64,000 bases of DNA from Leptospiraceae bacterium (lineage in GTDB: Bacteria > Spirochaetota > Leptospiria > Leptospirales > Leptospiraceae), in the NCBI GenBank assembly GCA_022402465.1, contig JAKRSH010000031.1:92685-156684 (forward strand). Direction: 5' to 3'. How positions within the stretch are numbered: the stretch's first letter is position 1; the number at the start of each line of letters is the position of its first letter. Position numbers and translations under genes: made by a program. Below are positions 61,328 through 64,000 of the stretch, one piece after another. The notes under the pieces are model-generated. The model ran no database searches. It was not told the DNA's origin and saw nothing but the letters and a program-made list of their open reading frames with translations.

Positions 61328-62700
61328 CCAATGCTTCCTATAGCTATGCAAATGGGTTTGGTGCTAGTGTTGGAGTTTCATTAGAAAAAGCATTAGGTGT
61401 GAAAGGTGCGACCTTTGGACTCAACTACAATGAGAAAACAGGATTCGGTGCTAGTCTCGGTTACGACATAGGTGGAGGATTTAATGTTGGAGTAGGGGTC
61501 TCTGGTATTGGACATAAAAGTGGCACCTATGGAAATATGAATATTGGATACACTACTGGAAAGCAAGGAGATGTTACTCGACTCGATTTAGGACTTAACT
61601 ACGATTATAGAGACAACAGCTACGGTGCAAGTGCTTCTATTCTTCAAGATCATTCTGGTTATAACGACTCGTCTTTTAACAGATTCGATACTACACTCAA
61701 CTGGAACAGCCAAAATGGGTTCAGCAACAACATCAATTATACTTTGAGCCAAAGTGCCGCTGATGGGATTACTGGTCTCTGGAACGGATTCACCAATGCT
61801 ATGGGGAATAACTGGAACAATGTGTTAGGTGGTTTCGGTTGGAATATGGGTAGGAAGAAAGTAAATCCACCTAGTTTAACTAATCCTGATTTAGTGGATT
61901 CATTTAGTCAGAATCCAATGTTGGGTAACTCAGGTCTAGATCCTTATCTCCTATTAGCTGGGGTTGGAGGAAGTCCAAGCGAAGAGACAGTTTCTAATAG
62001 GCAGATGGTGGATGATGGTTTTGGAGATCCAGATTTTAAGATTTCTCAATTATCTAATGAATTAAAAGAAACATTTGACTCCTTACCTGAAGATTTACAG
62101 AAGGAACTTCTATCGAAAAATAAAAGCTATATAAGCTACGATGAGAATGGAAATCAAATTATTAATGTTATTGACTCAAAAAGTCGTATAAAAGATAGTC
62201 TCAGCTTAGATGAAATGTTAATAATTGCAAAGCTTAAGCCAGGCGAAATCTTTTTTTCTCAATATACAGCTAGTGTAGTATTGGGAGTAGGTGCATCTAT
62301 ATCAATTCAAAAATTTATTGATTCAGATGGCAACGTTGAAATTAGGAATGACAATCAATTGTCTTTTGGCATAGGCGCTGGAATAAACTATACATCAGGT
62401 ATCATTGATGGTAAAGGAAAAAATGCCTCTGAAATAGGGTTCAATTCTAGTTTAGATTTTGGTGCTTTCTATATTGGGGGAAGTTTAATACAGACTAATG
62501 TTGGCTCATCGATAAAGCCAAGTATTAATATTGGCGAATATTTTGCTGAAATTATTATGCCAAAAGGAGCAATCATTGGTGTGACTGCAACTCCTTCGCT
62601 TCCCAAATATTTTCCCGCAAAAATATTAGTATTAAAAAACAAGATGTCGGCTAGAGAAAAATATTTAATTGAAAAATTGAGAAAAAGCTATGAAAGGTAA
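61297..62700 (+). pseudogene. Orphan C-terminal module resembling the tail of a long Leptospira TIGR04388-type surface protein
   Basis: The frame opens at 61297 after a stop, without a proper start; TTG 61324 is the first usable codon and gives 458 residues. The first ~190 residues are glycine- and aromatic-rich repeats (NGFGASVGVS, TGFGASLGYD, GGGFNVGVGVSG, RLDLGLNYDYRDNSYGASASIL, FDTTLNWNSQNGFSNNINYTL) like beta strands of a large surface protein. A linker follows (GRKKVNPPSLTNPD...) and then a different, lower-repeat C-terminus (about 235-458). It looks like the 3' end of a much longer gene carried alone. It could still be expressed through coupling to the preceding small gene, whose TGA overlaps the TTG. 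Confidence 0.55.
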
Positions 62701-63409
62701 TAAATTATATTTTTTAATAATTATAATTGCTGTTTTCTCTTATATCTTCTATTATGAATGGGAAAGGCAAAGAGAAGTAAGAGTAAAGATATCTCAATTA
62801 GTTTATTTTTCTTCATTACAAATGGAAGAGTATCGCTCATTATTAAATTTAAATATATATGGAATAAAAAATATTTCAAGATATAAAGGTTTTAAATCCA
62901 TTTCAACAGAAAATTTAAGTTTAAGGAAATGTAATATACTTGAGAATTTAATACCAGAAGAATATTCGCGTTGGGATAGAGAAGGGATGCTAATAGTCGG
63001 TGAAAGTGATTCATTTTTTTTAGAAAATTTAGGACGGAAAATTAAAATAAAAAAATTTCTCAACCAATACTATTTTAGTAAAGATCAAATTTATATGCAC
63101 AAAGCTCTTTTTTCTGGTTGCTATAAATTTACAGATGAATTTTACTTCGAAAACATCAAGAACCATATTCAAACATCTGGACAAGAGTTTGATTTCAAAG
63201 ATTTCTTAATTAAGAACTCTACTTACATCGATAGAAAATCAACTGTAAGATCTGCCTATTATTTTATGATTATCATAACCTTTTGCATAAATTTCATTAT
63301 TGCAAGGTTCTTTACTAAGGGAGATAATTTCTTAGCACTTGTAATTTCTATATCCTTTTCTATACCTCAAATCTTTTTCTTATCTTCTATGCTTTTTTCT
63401 TACATGTAA
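62690..63409 (+). CDS. Membrane protein paired with the orphan C-terminal module
   Basis: This 239-residue protein starts inside the last codons of the previous gene (11-base overlap). It has an N-terminal span (LYFLIIIIAVFSYIFYY), about 150 extracytoplasmic or cytosolic residues with several Cys, and two C-terminal spans (YYFMIIITFCINFIIARFF and ALVISISFSIPQIFFLSSMLF). A cognate membrane protein following a variable C-terminal domain is the usual position of an immunity protein, but this role is inferred only from position. The codon use is extremely AT-rich. Confidence 0.5.
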   Translation: MKGNKLYFLIIIIAVFSYIFYYEWERQREVRVKISQLVYFSSLQMEEYRSLLNLNIYGIKNISRYKGFKSISTENLSLRKCNILENLIPEEYSRWDREGMLIVGESDSFFLENLGRKIKIKKFLNQYYFSKDQIYMHKALFSGCYKFTDEFYFENIKNHIQTSGQEFDFKDFLIKNSTYIDRKSTVRSAYYFMIIITFCINFIIARFFTKGDNFLALVISISFSIPQIFFLSSMLFSYM

Positions 63410-63721
63410 ATGCAGTTAAATAGATTACCTTAGGCTCGCCCAGTACCACTAAATCTCTAACACACATTTGTTGTAGTGGTGACTGGATAATACAAAAACT
63501 AATTCCTTATCTAACAGACATAATAACCTAGTTTCTAGAATTAATTTAGAGGTAAAGTAGGAAAAAATTAAGTCATAAGATAAAATTTAAAGATTTATCA
63601 ACCTGAAACGATATAGCTTCCTTGTTGAAAAGATAGATAAAATAGACTATTGATTCAAGAAAATTTAAGCTACTTTATGTTATATTAAGATAAATCCCAA
63701 CCCTAAGAGGACGGATTGTTC
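63410..63721. other. Non-coding AT-rich stretch with one strong inverted repeat
   Basis: No credible reading frame is present between the membrane protein gene and the branched palindrome. An inverted repeat (12 pairs with one bulged base) lies at 63440-63486: CCAGTACCACTA (63440-63451) with TAGTGGTGACTGG (63474-63486). A possible -10 element TATATT is at 63681-63686, without a good -35. The rest shows nothing I can name. Confidence 0.5.
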
Positions 63722-63857
63722 TTCCCACCGCTTGCGAACAAGATCTCGGTTTACCCTTTCTCGTCGCACCCTGGAACATCCTGTTCCAAAGTGCGAGAAA
63801 CGACATCCATGTCGTTTTGGCTCGAAAGGGTAAATCCTCGTTTGGTGGGAATTTTTT
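63722..63857 (+). repeat. Branched palindrome ending in a T-run; candidate structured RNA or mobile palindrome
   Basis: An outer stem TTCCCACC (63722-63729) with GGTGGGAA (63844-63851) encloses a small hairpin CTTG-CGAA-CAAG (63731-63742) and a second stem TTTACCCTTTC (63750-63760) with GAAAGGGTAAA (63824-63834). Within that are two more hairpins: TCGCAC/GTGCGA (63764-63769, 63791-63796) capped by TGGAACA/TGTTCCA (63772-63778, 63782-63788), and AAACGACAT/ATGTCGTTT (63798-63806, 63809-63817). Six T follow the outer stem (63852-63857). Five independent perfect pairings in 130 bases are far beyond chance. The GC content is higher than the surroundings. Neither tRNA nor a known RNA family is recognised. 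Confidence 0.6.
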
Positions 63858-64000
63858 CCTAAACTAAAAAGAAATCATTATCTTCACAAGCACCTCAGAC
63901 CCAGCACCAGCAGAAAAGGAAACTGCTGGGATAACTCAGTAAGTGAATCACCACTTCAATCAAGAAGTGCAATTTCTAAATAGAAAATTTTAGTATAGAA
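63858..64000. other. Non-coding end of window with two further hairpins
   Basis: Two more hairpins occur: CCAGCAG (63907-63913) with CTGCTGG (63923-63929), and CACTTC (63952-63957) with GAAGTG (63964-63969). No reading frame of note is open. The stretch runs off the window, so its context to the right is unknown. Confidence 0.4.

Noticed and set aside
1..64000. CRISPR arrays, tRNA genes, rRNA genes, insertion-sequence transposases
   Set aside because: No regularly spaced repeats, tRNA-like TTCGAATC/acceptor pairs, rRNA core sequences or transposase motifs were seen in the intergenic regions or frames.

Overview
The window looks like a chromosomal segment of a Leptospira species, probably from the saprophytic side of the genus. 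The DNA is AT-rich. It carries spirochaete-type flagellar genes, many loose-consensus lipoproteins, a DUF1577-like PilZ protein, a fragment resembling the very long Leptospira TIGR04388 proteins, and an aerobic cbb3-oxidase locus. The genus call rests on recognised families and overall style, not on a database search.

Layout. 1-4.6 kb: start of a GlpT/UhpT-like transporter (minus strand, cut by the window edge), a TPR protein, a DUF1577/PilZ protein, a crotonase-fold protein and a lipoprotein. 4.6-8.1 kb: a signalling locus with an oxygen-binding diiron protein (ODP-like MBL fold) two bases upstream of a receiver-PAS-class III adenylate cyclase, divergent from a Crp/Fnr regulator that ends in a clear intrinsic terminator. 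8.1-13.2 kb: rhomboid protease, NsrR-like Rrf2 regulator, mutL, and an ECF sigma factor with a translationally coupled membrane partner. 13.1-19.4 kb: TPR protein, HPF, a DUF4912-GH57 pair, the RNase P RNA gene rnpB, and a NERD-domain helicase-like gene whose 3' end overlaps rnpB in antisense. 20-24 kb: fliK-flgD-flgE. 24-36 kb: a TPR protein with a methyltransferase-like C-terminus and its membrane partner, fabI, murD, a STAS protein, trpC (without a standard start codon), a SWEET-like membrane protein, a FlgT-like lipoprotein and ychF. 35.3-39 kb: a partner-switching module (STAS, HATPase, SpoIIE phosphatase). 39-48.1 kb: a DUF342/FapA protein, then the complete cbb3 oxidase operon ccoNOQPGHIS on the minus strand, including the tiny ccoQ and ccoS; a perfect FNR box lies upstream. 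48.3-58.6 kb: glycosyltransferase, two RNA methyltransferases, citrate synthase, lytic transglycosylase, two helical proteins, bactofilin, a PdxA-like dehydrogenase and a membrane protein.

58.6-64 kb is an accessory region: very AT-rich, with small membrane proteins, a lipoprotein, a nucleotidyltransferase with a 55-residue partner, an orphan beta-rich C-terminal module resembling the tail of a large surface protein with an overlapping membrane partner, and about 590 bases of non-coding DNA full of inverted repeats. One of these is a branched ~130-base structure ending in a T-run, a candidate structured RNA or mobile palindrome.

Taken together, oxygen, NO and redox control is a recurring theme: ODP-cyclase, a Crp/Fnr protein, an NsrR-like protein and an FNR-boxed cbb3 operon. 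The best candidates for something undescribed are the ODP-cyclase-Crp/Fnr circuit, the orphan tail and partner module, and the branched palindrome near the right end.
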